Assembly: GCA_947479085.1 (NCBI GenBank)
Contig: CANJYB010000003.1
Location: forward strand, 124,001-188,000
Source: Bacteroidota bacterium
GTDB taxonomy: Bacteria; Bacteroidota; Bacteroidia; 2-12-FULL-35-15
DNA length: 64,000 nucleotides
Reading direction: 5' to 3'
Shown: in pieces, positions 16,017 to 23,700 of the stretch
Layout of the letters: every line of letters starts with the position of its first letter
How positions within the stretch are numbered: the first letter of the stretch is position 1
Translations under genes and position numbers: made by a program
Notes under the pieces: generated by a model
What the model was told of the DNA's origin: nothing
Seen by the model: only the letters and a program-made list of their open reading frames with translations
The model's database searches: none

Positions 16017-17363
16017 ATGAATAAAATAAAAATATTGATAGCTGTAGTTGGTTGCACTTTATTGTGCAACCACTATGCTTTCTCTCAAGTATGGGTTAGT
16101 GTAGATTCAGGATGGAGTGCCCCTCTCATATACTTTAATGTTGATACTTTGCATAATAAGTTATATGGGACTAACGGATACATATTTACAGCCGGGGGGA
16201 GTTCACCTTCACGAGGTTGCGCCCAATATGATGGTGTAAAATGGGATACAATACCTGTTTTAAACAATTATGGTTCAGCATTAGGAATCCAATATGGCAA
16301 TAAATTTATTTTTAGACAGGGATCCCTTTTTAGTTGGGATGGAGGAACGCAAGTAGATACCTTAGCCAAATTCTCTCTTGGTGGTGGTGCTTCTGGTTTA
16401 ATGACCCATAACGGGATATTATATGCTTACGGTGAATTTGATAGTATAAATGGAATAGAGGCGCATGATATAGCAAAATGGGACGGTACAACATGGAGCG
16501 CAATAGATACAACCAAATGGTACAGTTCAGGTATTTATTGCGCCACATTTTATAATAATGAATTATATATAGGTGGAGGCATGACTAATTTTGGTAATAC
16601 CATATCGCAAGTAGCAAAATGGGATGGAGTACATTGGATACAATTAGGCAATGGAGTCAGAGGAGGGTTTACGGATGTGTATTGCTGCGAGGTATATAAT
16701 AATGAATTGTATTTTGGTGGATGGTTTGATTTTGCAGGTGGAAATCCAGGGAATGCTATTGCACGATGGAATGGCACTCAATGGAATGATGTGGGAGGAG
16801 GAATGGCGCATACAAATTCGGTAATTTATGATTTGCAGGTTTTCAATAATGAATTGTTTGCATGTGGAGGTTTTTTGGAAGCAGGAGGAATAACAGATAG
16901 TTTGATAGGGAAATGGGATGGAAGCAATTGGTGCAGTGTGGGATTTAATAGTGAAGCAGCCTCTTCGTTAAGAGTAATGGCTGTTTATAATAATGAGTTG
17001 TATATTGGAGGTAGTTTTATAACTATAAACGGAGATACAATGCATAATGTAGCAAAATGGAACGGGGGAAATTATGTAGGCAATTGCGGAAGTACTGCTG
17101 GGGTAAATGAGATAGATCCACAGGAAGAAATTAGTATTTATCCTAATCCTTCAAATGGTTTGTTTACAATAAGTGCAACAGGTACAAAAATAAAAGAAGT
17201 AAGAGTAATGGATGTGATGGGAAGAATAGTTAATAGTGAACAGTTAATAGTGAACAGTACGAGTGCTACAATAGATATGAGCGGGTTTGCTAAGGGAGTC
17301 TATTTTGTGAGAATAGAAGACGAAAAGAAAAATACAGTGAACAGGAAGATAGTTTTGCAATAG
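16017..17363 (+). CDS. T9SS-secreted kelch-like beta-propeller protein
   Basis: A 448-residue protein that starts 7 bp after the giant SBBP gene and is probably co-transcribed. Signal peptide MNKIKILIAVVGCTLLCNHYAFSQ. The body is built of repeats of about 45-50 residues with YNNELYIGG-type cores (YNNELYIGGGMTNFG, YNNELYFGGWFDFAGG, FNNELFACGGFLEAGG, YNNELYIGGSFITING), each linked to IAKWDG/VAKWNG strands. This gives a kelch-like propeller of about six or seven blades. The C-terminus (ISIYPNPSNGLFTI ... GFAKGVYFVRI ... RKIVLQ) is a T9SS type A sorting domain. It probably works with its neighbour at the surface; the ligand is unknown. Confidence 0.88.
   Translation: MNKIKILIAVVGCTLLCNHYAFSQVWVSVDSGWSAPLIYFNVDTLHNKLYGTNGYIFTAGGSSPSRGCAQYDGVKWDTIPVLNNYGSALGIQYGNKFIFRQGSLFSWDGGTQVDTLAKFSLGGGASGLMTHNGILYAYGEFDSINGIEAHDIAKWDGTTWSAIDTTKWYSSGIYCATFYNNELYIGGGMTNFGNTISQVAKWDGVHWIQLGNGVRGGFTDVYCCEVYNNELYFGGWFDFAGGNPGNAIARWNGTQWNDVGGGMAHTNSVIYDLQVFNNELFACGGFLEAGGITDSLIGKWDGSNWCSVGFNSEAASSLRVMAVYNNELYIGGSFITINGDTMHNVAKWNGGNYVGNCGSTAGVNEIDPQEEISIYPNPSNGLFTISATGTKIKEVRVMDVMGRIVNSEQLIVNSTSATIDMSGFAKGVYFVRIEDEKKNTVNRKIVLQ
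17225..17257 (+). repeat. 14-bp tandem duplication inside the sorting domain, shared with an intergenic repeat
   Basis: AGTTAATAGTGAAC occurs twice in tandem (17228-17241 and 17242-17255), encoding part of IVNSEQLIVNST. The flanking 16-mer AATAGTTAATAGTGAA (17225-17240) recurs exactly at 35447-35462, upstream of ftsK. This suggests that a dispersed repeat has entered the coding sequence. Confidence 0.8.
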
Positions 17364-17365
17364 CA

Positions 17366-17399
17366 GAAACCTTCAAGGTTTTAAAAACCTTGAAGGTTT
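17366..17399. repeat. REP-like palindrome
   Basis: AAACCTTCAAGGTTTTTA and its mirror form a nearly perfect 34-bp palindrome 3 bp after the propeller gene's stop. It can act as a terminator in both directions. The sequence type (AACCTTGAAGGTT) is one I associate with dispersed intergenic palindromes in Bacteroidota. Confidence 0.7.
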
Positions 17400-17421
17400 A
17401 TCTAAAGCACCTTTAAAGTAA

Positions 17422-17455
17422 AAAAACTCCTTACAGAAATGTGGGGAGTTTTTGT
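17422..17455 (+). terminator. intrinsic terminator
   Basis: AAAAACTCC and GGAGTTTTT flank a 14-base loop and are followed by G and more T. This is a second stop signal after the propeller operon. The remaining ~180 bp to 17633 show no gene or motif. Confidence 0.7.
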
Positions 17456-17633
17456 TTTTGGGGTTATTCATTTTTTTAAATTTATTTTGCTTATGTTTGT
17501 TTGATGATAAAAGTAAAAACGAATAATTAGTTCCGTTCGTTTGCAGGTGAAAACACCAGCAAAGGGTAAAAATACCGTTAGGCAAAAAATTAAATAATTA
17601 TTTAAAGACTAGATTACACATCCAACAACCTGC

Positions 17634-19109
17634 ATGATTTTGAATACAGATAAAAACAAACTTATTGCAAGTATCCTTCTTCTTTTCTTTCTGTTGCCTT
17701 TATTGTATATCAATGTAAAAACCACTCACGATTGGGGAGATGATTTCGCCCAATATATTGTTCAGGCAAAATCAATGGTTAGCAAAACAAATTTTGTAAG
17801 CCAGGTGGCTGGGTTAACCAATTACAGCCCGTCCTATCGCCCTGCGGGTTTTCCGCTGTTGCTTGTTCCTTTTTATTATTTCTTCGGGAATTCTACTTAT
17901 GTCTTTCTTTTTTTTATCAGCAGCCTGCTCATATTGCTAAGTATGGTCTACTTTCGGTTTATATGTCATTATTTTAATGTTGTTGTTTCATTTCTTTTAA
18001 CCCTCGTTTTTGTTTACAACCCGGCAGTATTGGCATTAAAAAGTGAGATAATGGCAGAAATACCTTTAACACTTTTCCTGATTGCAGGCGTATGGATTTA
18101 TACCGGAAAAAACAAAAACTATTTATTATTCACCTTAATAATAGCCACCCTTTTAATTTTTATTAAGTCGATAGGGGTAGTGTTTATAATGGCTGTGGCG
18201 GTAGACCTGGTAGTTCAATATATTATTAACCGGCACAGGGAGGAACAATCTTTCTACTTTAAAAACATAGGCCGTATTATTCTTTATTGCAGTCTGCCTT
18301 TTGTTATTTATTTTACTGCAAATTATTTTATATTTAATATTCCGTTTGGCAGCGAAGGGTGGTACAGCAAATTGGTTTCACTTAGCGATTTGGTAGGGAC
18401 AGTTCAACGGAATTTTATTTTGTACAAAGACCTTTACTTTATTTCGTTTGAGCAGGAAGTAACAAATTACATCAATGTATCTGTTAAATCATGTATCCTT
18501 GTTTTTCTGGTGATAGGCATTGTGGTTAAATTAAGGAGAAAAGTAGAGATGTATGACTATTTGATTTTCTTTTATCTCATGGTCATTATTACTTATCAAT
18601 ATTCTCATGGTGGATACCGGTTTTTGTTTCCTGTAATTCCATTTTTATTGTTTTATACCTTCACAGGTGTTCAGTTTTTCATCAATAGGTTACAAATTAA
18701 AAGTATAGTACCGGTATGTTCATTTCTGCTGCTTATACTGGGTTCGTACACTGTAAATGCAAAAGCAATTATTAAGGAAACTCCATTAATCCAATGGGGA
18801 CCTGAAGATGATAGTTTTAAGGATTGCGTAAATTTTATAAGAAGAACAACCACAGCGGAAGACTGTTTTTTATTTATTAAACCCTGGGCATTTAATTTAT
18901 ATACCGAAAGAAAAGTGGTGCCCCTTAGCGGAAACGATAATGTAGATAGTTTTAAAAAGTGCATTGAAGTAAACAAGGTCAACTATATTGTAGCTTGCAC
19001 TAATCCCAACTATGAATTGTATGACCTTAATCTACTTCATCTTGTTTCTATTCAAAATAGTTTTAAGGAAGTATGGAAGAATGAAATCTATACCATCTAT
19101 AAGAGATAA
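17634..19109 (+). CDS. GT-C type membrane glycosyltransferase, GT39-like
   Basis: A 491-residue polytopic membrane protein with about 10-12 hydrophobic helices. The first periplasmic loop has DWGDDFAQYIVQAKSM and NYSPSYRPAGFPLL, the acidic-pair and Tyr/Pro pattern of ArnT/PMT-like GT-C enzymes. The C-terminal ~130 residues form a soluble domain (VNFIRRTTTAEDCFLFIKPWAFNLYTERKVVPLSG). Such enzymes use polyprenyl-phosphate sugars to glycosylate lipids or proteins on the periplasmic side. It is a single-gene unit; acceptor and sugar are unknown. Confidence 0.75.
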   Translation: MILNTDKNKLIASILLLFFLLPLLYINVKTTHDWGDDFAQYIVQAKSMVSKTNFVSQVAGLTNYSPSYRPAGFPLLLVPFYYFFGNSTYVFLFFISSLLILLSMVYFRFICHYFNVVVSFLLTLVFVYNPAVLALKSEIMAEIPLTLFLIAGVWIYTGKNKNYLLFTLIIATLLIFIKSIGVVFIMAVAVDLVVQYIINRHREEQSFYFKNIGRIILYCSLPFVIYFTANYFIFNIPFGSEGWYSKLVSLSDLVGTVQRNFILYKDLYFISFEQEVTNYINVSVKSCILVFLVIGIVVKLRRKVEMYDYLIFFYLMVIITYQYSHGGYRFLFPVIPFLLFYTFTGVQFFINRLQIKSIVPVCSFLLLILGSYTVNAKAIIKETPLIQWGPEDDSFKDCVNFIRRTTTAEDCFLFIKPWAFNLYTERKVVPLSGNDNVDSFKKCIEVNKVNYIVACTNPNYELYDLNLLHLVSIQNSFKEVWKNEIYTIYKR

Positions 19110-19174
19110 TGGAATACTAAAAGAACAGTAAGAGATAAATACCCTGTTTAATAATTACCTTTTTACTCCCCTCT

Positions 19175-19212
19175 CCGTACTGGTACGGACATTAAAATAC
19201 CGTAAAATACGG
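19175..19212. promoter_or_regulatory. two CCGTA/TACGG operator-like dyads
   Basis: CCGTACTGGTACGG (19175-19188) and CCGTAAAATACGG (19200-19212) share arms CCGTA ... TACGG with 4- and 3-base centres, spaced 25 bp apart. They lie just upstream of a TAnnTTTG promoter motif, as an activator or repressor site would. Confidence 0.55.
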
Positions 19213-19236
19213 ATATAGTACAAAGTTTATTCCCTC

Positions 19237-19323
19237 TACTTTTGCAGAGGAATACTGGCATACAGAAATAGAAAACAACTGGCACACTCAGTAAAGGGCT
19301 TTCATGAAAATGAAAGCCTTTTT
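19237..19323 (+). ncRNA. candidate small RNA with promoter and terminator
   Basis: TACTTTTG (19237-19244) matches the Bacteroidota -7 box. A transcript starting near 19250 would run about 70 nt to a strong intrinsic terminator, GCTTTCAT-GAAA-ATGAAAGC plus flanking pairs and a T run (19293-19323). The body contains ACTGGCA twice (19254 and 19278). No ORF fits inside. Alternatively it is a leader or attenuator of the EXPERA gene that starts at 19409. Transcription is inferred. Confidence 0.45.
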
Positions 19324-19408
19324 GCTTTTTATAAAAATCAAATTAAAACAATCATTCCTGTTGGTTCGGAAATATTATTGTAATTTCATCGCACCTAAAC
19401 TATTAATT

Positions 19409-19933
19409 ATGCAGCCTGTATCATTGCCTTTTTCCAAACGACCGGTGGATATCGCCATTGTTATTTTTTTTATCATCAATCTTTTTTTTATTACCTATAT
19501 AGTAGATGTGGAACAACTGGTAATAGCTAATACCGCCAATTTTACTTACCCTGCCTGGCCTCCCAAAATGTTTGTTGACCTGGTGCATTGGTATGGCCGC
19601 ACATTCGACCCGGTGTTGATGGCCCGCCCGGCATGGTGGCGCGCTACTATCTGGATAGACTCCATTTTCTTTGGCCCGTTTTATGCCTTTGCCATTTATG
19701 CTTATATTAAAGGTAAAAACTGGATTCGGTTTGTAAGTATCGTCTGGGCATCGGTGATGCTTACCAACGTGACCATTATTTTGTTTGAAGAAACAGTTGG
19801 CGAACATGCCTCACCCGAATTAATGAGGGTGTATCTTGCCAATCTGAGCTGGATAGTGTTTCCGGTTATAGTAATGTATCGCATGTGGCGTTCTGAATAT
19901 CCTTTTGCAGGAGAAAAAAATAAAGTAGCATAA
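19409..19933 (+). CDS. EXPERA / emopamil-binding-like membrane protein
   Basis: I choose the ATG at 19409 because the longer in-frame start at 19304 lies inside a transcription terminator hairpin. The resulting ~174 residues form four hydrophobic helices with PVDIAIVIFFIINLFFITYIVDVEQ, ARPAWWRATIWIDSIFFGPFYAFAIYAYIKG and IILFEETVGEH. This acidic/aromatic pattern (Asp in WIDS, Glu pair in FEE) is that of EXPERA-domain proteins related to sterol isomerase EBP and TMEM97. In bacteria the substrate is not established. It forms a single-gene unit. Confidence 0.75.
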   Translation: MQPVSLPFSKRPVDIAIVIFFIINLFFITYIVDVEQLVIANTANFTYPAWPPKMFVDLVHWYGRTFDPVLMARPAWWRATIWIDSIFFGPFYAFAIYAYIKGKNWIRFVSIVWASVMLTNVTIILFEETVGEHASPELMRVYLANLSWIVFPVIVMYRMWRSEYPFAGEKNKVA

Positions 19934-19989
19934 CGAGCAAAAGGTCTGTATCTTTTTTATGTATTTGCGTTATCATTAATAAAAACAAA

Positions 19990-20841
19990 ATGAAAAAAAG
20001 TTATCTGTTATTTCCGTTTCTGTTAGTTGCATTTGTTATCAATGCGCAAACAACTACTACTATTTATTTTTCTTCCGGCAAAAGTGAACTAAGCAAAACC
20101 GCAAAGCATGCGCTTGATTCGTTAAAAGATTATTTTAAAACAAAAAGTAATGCATCTTTTATAATCAATGGACATGCCGACAATGTGGGAACAGATGAAA
20201 GCAATATGGTGCTTTCTAATCAGCGGGCAAAATCAGTAACTGATTATTTTGAGAGTAATAGTATACCTTCCAATACCATTACTTCAAAAGGTTTTGGGCA
20301 AGATAAACCAATAGCAGACAATGATACTGAAGCGGGAAGAGCTAAAAACCGCAGAGTGGATATTATAGTAACTATCCCTGCTCCAAAGATGGAGGAACAG
20401 CCACCACTGGCACCGGCAAAAGTAAATGACATGCCTGCAAAAGTAATTACCCATACCACAGCCGCACTAACTGATACTTCTTCTTCAAAAAATCTGCAGG
20501 TAGGTCAGGTGCTTCGTCTTGCCAATCTTAATTTTGTGGGCGGCACCGCACACCTTTTGCCAGAATCGAAACCTGCTTTGGAAACACTTTTAAAAGTAAT
20601 GCAGGATAATCCCACCCTGGAAATAGAAATAGGAGGTCATGTTTGTTGTGCCAACGATATGCCTTTGTCGGAAGACCGTGCATTGGCGGTAGAAAAATAC
20701 CTTACCGGAAAAGGAATATCGAAATTCAGAATGGTATCGAAAGGATACAGCCGCAGCAAACCCATAGCACAGGACGACCGCACCAACGAAGAAGGTGCAA
20801 GGATGAACCGAAGAGTGGAGATTACCATTTTGAAAAAGTAG
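19990..20841 (+). CDS. double OmpA-domain protein
   Basis: A 283-residue exported protein with signal peptide MKKSYLLFPFLLVAFVINAQ. Two OmpA-like peptidoglycan-binding domains follow, at about 25-130 (IYFSSGKSELSK ... GHADNVGTDESN ... RAKNRRVDIIV) and 175-283 (NFVGGTAHLLPESKP ... GGHVCCANDMPLSEDRA ... RMNRRVEITIL), joined by a Pro/Ala-rich linker. Both keep the N-x-x-L-S-x-x-R-A type core and the terminal NRRV. The second has an unusual CC pair. No beta-barrel is present, so it probably sits in the periplasm on peptidoglycan. Confidence 0.88.
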   Translation: MKKSYLLFPFLLVAFVINAQTTTTIYFSSGKSELSKTAKHALDSLKDYFKTKSNASFIINGHADNVGTDESNMVLSNQRAKSVTDYFESNSIPSNTITSKGFGQDKPIADNDTEAGRAKNRRVDIIVTIPAPKMEEQPPLAPAKVNDMPAKVITHTTAALTDTSSSKNLQVGQVLRLANLNFVGGTAHLLPESKPALETLLKVMQDNPTLEIEIGGHVCCANDMPLSEDRALAVEKYLTGKGISKFRMVSKGYSRSKPIAQDDRTNEEGARMNRRVEITILKK

Positions 20842-20864
20842 GAACATCAAGTGCCCTCAGAATG

Positions 20865-20894
20865 TTTGAGATTCATTTTAAAATTCTACATTTG
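20865..20894 (+). promoter_or_regulatory. complete Bacteroidota promoter, 4 bp before the ATG
   Basis: TTTG (20865-20868), an 18-bp spacer and TACATTTG (20887-20894) match the -33/-7 consensus of the phylum. The ATG of the permease gene starts at 20899, only four bases later. The mRNA would therefore begin at or next to the start codon. Confidence 0.65.
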
Positions 20895-20898
20895 AAAA

Positions 20899-22251
20899 AT
20901 GAAATCGGCAAACGAAGAACCTGTTAAAATAAAACCACAGCTAAAAACCTTCGACCTTACTATGATTGTAGTAGGTTTGGTTATTGGTATGGGTATATTC
21001 AGGGTACCTACCGAAGTGGCACAGAAAGCAGGCATTCCGCTCATCTTTTTTGCCGCCTGGATAACCGGTGCAGTAGTTAGCTTTATAGGTGCGCTTACCT
21101 TTGCCGAAATAGGTTCGCGCTATCCTGTTGCAGGAGGATTCTATAAAATATTTTCCCATTGTTATCATCCTGCCTTTGCGTTTATGGTCAACTGGATAAT
21201 AGTGATAAGTAACGCTGCTGCCACAGCAGGTGTTGCCATTATGGGTGCCGAATACATTGCACCCATATTATTGCCTTCGGTATCTCATGCTATCGCTATA
21301 CAAATTATCACTGTTTCCTCCATTGCTATTCTTTATCTAATAAATATGATTGGGATAAGAGTAAGTGCCAAATTGCTGAATGGATTAATGATATTAAAGT
21401 TAAGTATGCTGGTACTTTTAATTTCAGCTGTATTTTTTGTTAAAGGCGAGCATGCTGAAGAAATATCTGTAATACAAAATCAATCAAGTTCAGATATGTG
21501 GAAAGCATTTGCTTTGTGTTTTATTCCCGTGTTTTTTACGTATGGCGGTTATCAGCAAACCATGAATTTTGGTAACGATATTCCAAATGCAAGGAGAACG
21601 ATGCCAAGAGCAATATTTTACGGAATAACCATCGTACTTATTATTTACCTGGCGGTAAATTATTCCTATTATAAAGTATTAGGTTTGGGTACGCTGCAAC
21701 ATACCACCACACTTGCATCAGACATTACAGGCTTAATGTTTGGCCCCATTGCTTATAAACTGGTTTCCGTAATCATGTTTTTTTCGGTAATGGCTTATGT
21801 AAATGTTTCGGTGATGAGTAACCCCAGAATTTATTTTGCAATGGCTGAAGATAAAGTGTTGCCACCTATTTTTAAAAGGTTAAACAACAAAACACAAGTC
21901 CAGGAATTTGCATTAACACTCTTTTGTGTTTTTATATTGCTTACGTTGTTTTTTATGGCTTCGTTCCAGAAGATACTTGAATACGTTATGTTTTTTGATA
22001 GCATTAGTTTAATCACTGCGGCAGCAGCCATTTTTATTCTCAGGTATCGTGCAAAAAAAGAAGGAGACCCGGAAAACATCTTTAAAATAAAAGGGTATCC
22101 CTACCTGCCGGCATTTTACATACTTATATATATGGCGGTAAATATTAGTGTTCTGTATGCAAACCCAACTGCTGCCACCTGGGGATTTATTCTTTTTGTT
22201 TCGGGTTTGCCACTTTATTATTTAATTAAATTTGTGCTTAATAAAAAATAA
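20899..22251 (+). CDS. APC family amino acid permease
   Basis: A 450-residue transporter with about 12 hydrophobic helices. Helix 1 has the substrate-binding glycine motif GLVIGMGIFRVP, helix 2 has FIGALTFAEIGSRYPVAGGFYKIF, and helix 6 has FFTYGGYQQTMNFGNDIPNARR, all standard for the APC/LAT amino-acid permeases. It imports or exchanges an amino acid at the inner membrane. The gap to the next gene, a class V aminotransferase, is 6 bp, so the pair probably handles one substrate. Its promoter implies a leaderless message. Confidence 0.9.
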   Translation: MKSANEEPVKIKPQLKTFDLTMIVVGLVIGMGIFRVPTEVAQKAGIPLIFFAAWITGAVVSFIGALTFAEIGSRYPVAGGFYKIFSHCYHPAFAFMVNWIIVISNAAATAGVAIMGAEYIAPILLPSVSHAIAIQIITVSSIAILYLINMIGIRVSAKLLNGLMILKLSMLVLLISAVFFVKGEHAEEISVIQNQSSSDMWKAFALCFIPVFFTYGGYQQTMNFGNDIPNARRTMPRAIFYGITIVLIIYLAVNYSYYKVLGLGTLQHTTTLASDITGLMFGPIAYKLVSVIMFFSVMAYVNVSVMSNPRIYFAMAEDKVLPPIFKRLNNKTQVQEFALTLFCVFILLTLFFMASFQKILEYVMFFDSISLITAAAAIFILRYRAKKEGDPENIFKIKGYPYLPAFYILIYMAVNISVLYANPTAATWGFILFVSGLPLYYLIKFVLNKK

Positions 22252-22257
22252 ATTCTT

Positions 22258-23433
22258 ATGAATGATTATTCAAAACTAAACAGCCAATTCCTTCTTAATC
22301 CTGAAATTACTTTTTTAAATTTCGGTTCGTTCGGGGCCTGCCCTAAACCTATTTTTGAGGATTATCAAAAGTGGCAACTATTACTTGAATCGGAACCGGT
22401 GCAGTTTATTGCGTTTAACGGTATTGAGTATCTTAAAAAATCAAGAGAGGCGTTAGGGGCTTATATTAATTGTAATGCCGATGATCTGGTATATGTAAAC
22501 AACCCAACTTATGCCATTAATATTATTGCAAAAAGTTTAAAGCTTAATGAGGGAGATGAAGTGCTTTCTACCAACCTTGAATATGGTGCATTAGACAGAA
22601 CATGGAATTATTACTGTAATAAAAGCAAAGCAAAATATATCCGTCAGCACATTGATTTGCCTGTTGTGTCCAAAGAAGTTTTTTTAGAACAATTCTGGAA
22701 AGGATATAATAAAAACACAAAAGCTATTTTCATTTCTCAAATCACAAGTTCCACTGCCATGAAATTGCCGGTAAAAGAAATTTGTGAAAGGGCAAAGGAA
22801 CTTGGGTTACTTACCATTGTGGATGGTGCACATGTTCCCGGTCACATGCCCCTGGATTTATCAGAATTAAAAGCAGACATCTATACAGGAGCCTGCCACA
22901 AATGGATGATGACCCCTAAGGGATGTTCGTTTTTATATGTTAAAAAAGAATTTCAGAACCTTTTCGACCCATTGATTATCAGTTGGGGATATGAAAGCGC
23001 GGCTCCTTCTCCTTCTCAATTTCTGGACTATCATCAAATGCAGGGTACAAGGGATTTTTCAGCATTTCTGACAGTTCCTAAGGCCATTGAATTTATGAAA
23101 GAAAACAATTGGTGGCAGGTAGCCGCTGACTGCAGGGCATTAGCAAGGAATAATTATCAACGCTTTTGCGACCTGCTTGGTTCTTCACCATTATGTCCCC
23201 TCAATGATGATTTCCTCGGGCAAATGTGCAGTGTGCAAATAAAATCAGATCAGCCTGAAAAACTCCAACGTTATCTTTTTGATAATTACAAAATAGAAGT
23301 ACCGGTAATGCGCCATGAAAAATACGTTTTCATCCGTTACACAGTACAGGTTTTTAATACACAGGAGCAATTAGACAAACTTTACAATGCCCTTAAAGAA
23401 ATAAGTGAGAAGACAGATTTATTAAAAGTGTAA
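22258..23433 (+). CDS. class V aminotransferase family PLP enzyme
   Basis: A 391-residue PLP enzyme resembling isopenicillin-N epimerase/cysteine desulfurase-like proteins. The N-terminus FLNFGSFGACPKPIFEDYQKW is typical, IVDGAHVPGHMPLDL holds the cofactor-contacting Asp, and TGACHKWMMTPKGCSFLYV contains the Schiff-base Lys (H-K-W). The C-terminal small domain ends with VMRHEKYVFIRYTVQVFNTQEQLDKL. It is translationally close to the permease, suggesting uptake and conversion of an amino acid. No conserved catalytic Cys for desulfuration is seen, so epimerase or lyase activity is more likely. Confidence 0.85.
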   Translation: MNDYSKLNSQFLLNPEITFLNFGSFGACPKPIFEDYQKWQLLLESEPVQFIAFNGIEYLKKSREALGAYINCNADDLVYVNNPTYAINIIAKSLKLNEGDEVLSTNLEYGALDRTWNYYCNKSKAKYIRQHIDLPVVSKEVFLEQFWKGYNKNTKAIFISQITSSTAMKLPVKEICERAKELGLLTIVDGAHVPGHMPLDLSELKADIYTGACHKWMMTPKGCSFLYVKKEFQNLFDPLIISWGYESAAPSPSQFLDYHQMQGTRDFSAFLTVPKAIEFMKENNWWQVAADCRALARNNYQRFCDLLGSSPLCPLNDDFLGQMCSVQIKSDQPEKLQRYLFDNYKIEVPVMRHEKYVFIRYTVQVFNTQEQLDKLYNALKEISEKTDLLKV

Positions 23434-23700
23434 ATAAAATTTGTTTTTATTAATTATTATTTCTAATATTGTATCATCAATCATAAAAAACTACGCCATT
23501 TGATTACTGACTACTCTCTTTAATTACAAATCACTCCACAACTTAACCTTTAAAAGCACTCTGGAAGTGCAACAGATTTCGTTCTTTATTTTGTATTTAA
23601 TTCTTCTCTTTCCATTTATCCGGAGGGAAACGTACGCATTGTCGCATTTTGTAAAAAACAATCGAGTAAGTTAGTTAGTATTAATTAAAACCGTAGTAAA

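Noticed and set aside
19304-19408. Longer EXPERA protein from ATG 19304
   Set aside because: The start lies inside a perfect terminator hairpin, and the extra 35 residues add nothing family-like.
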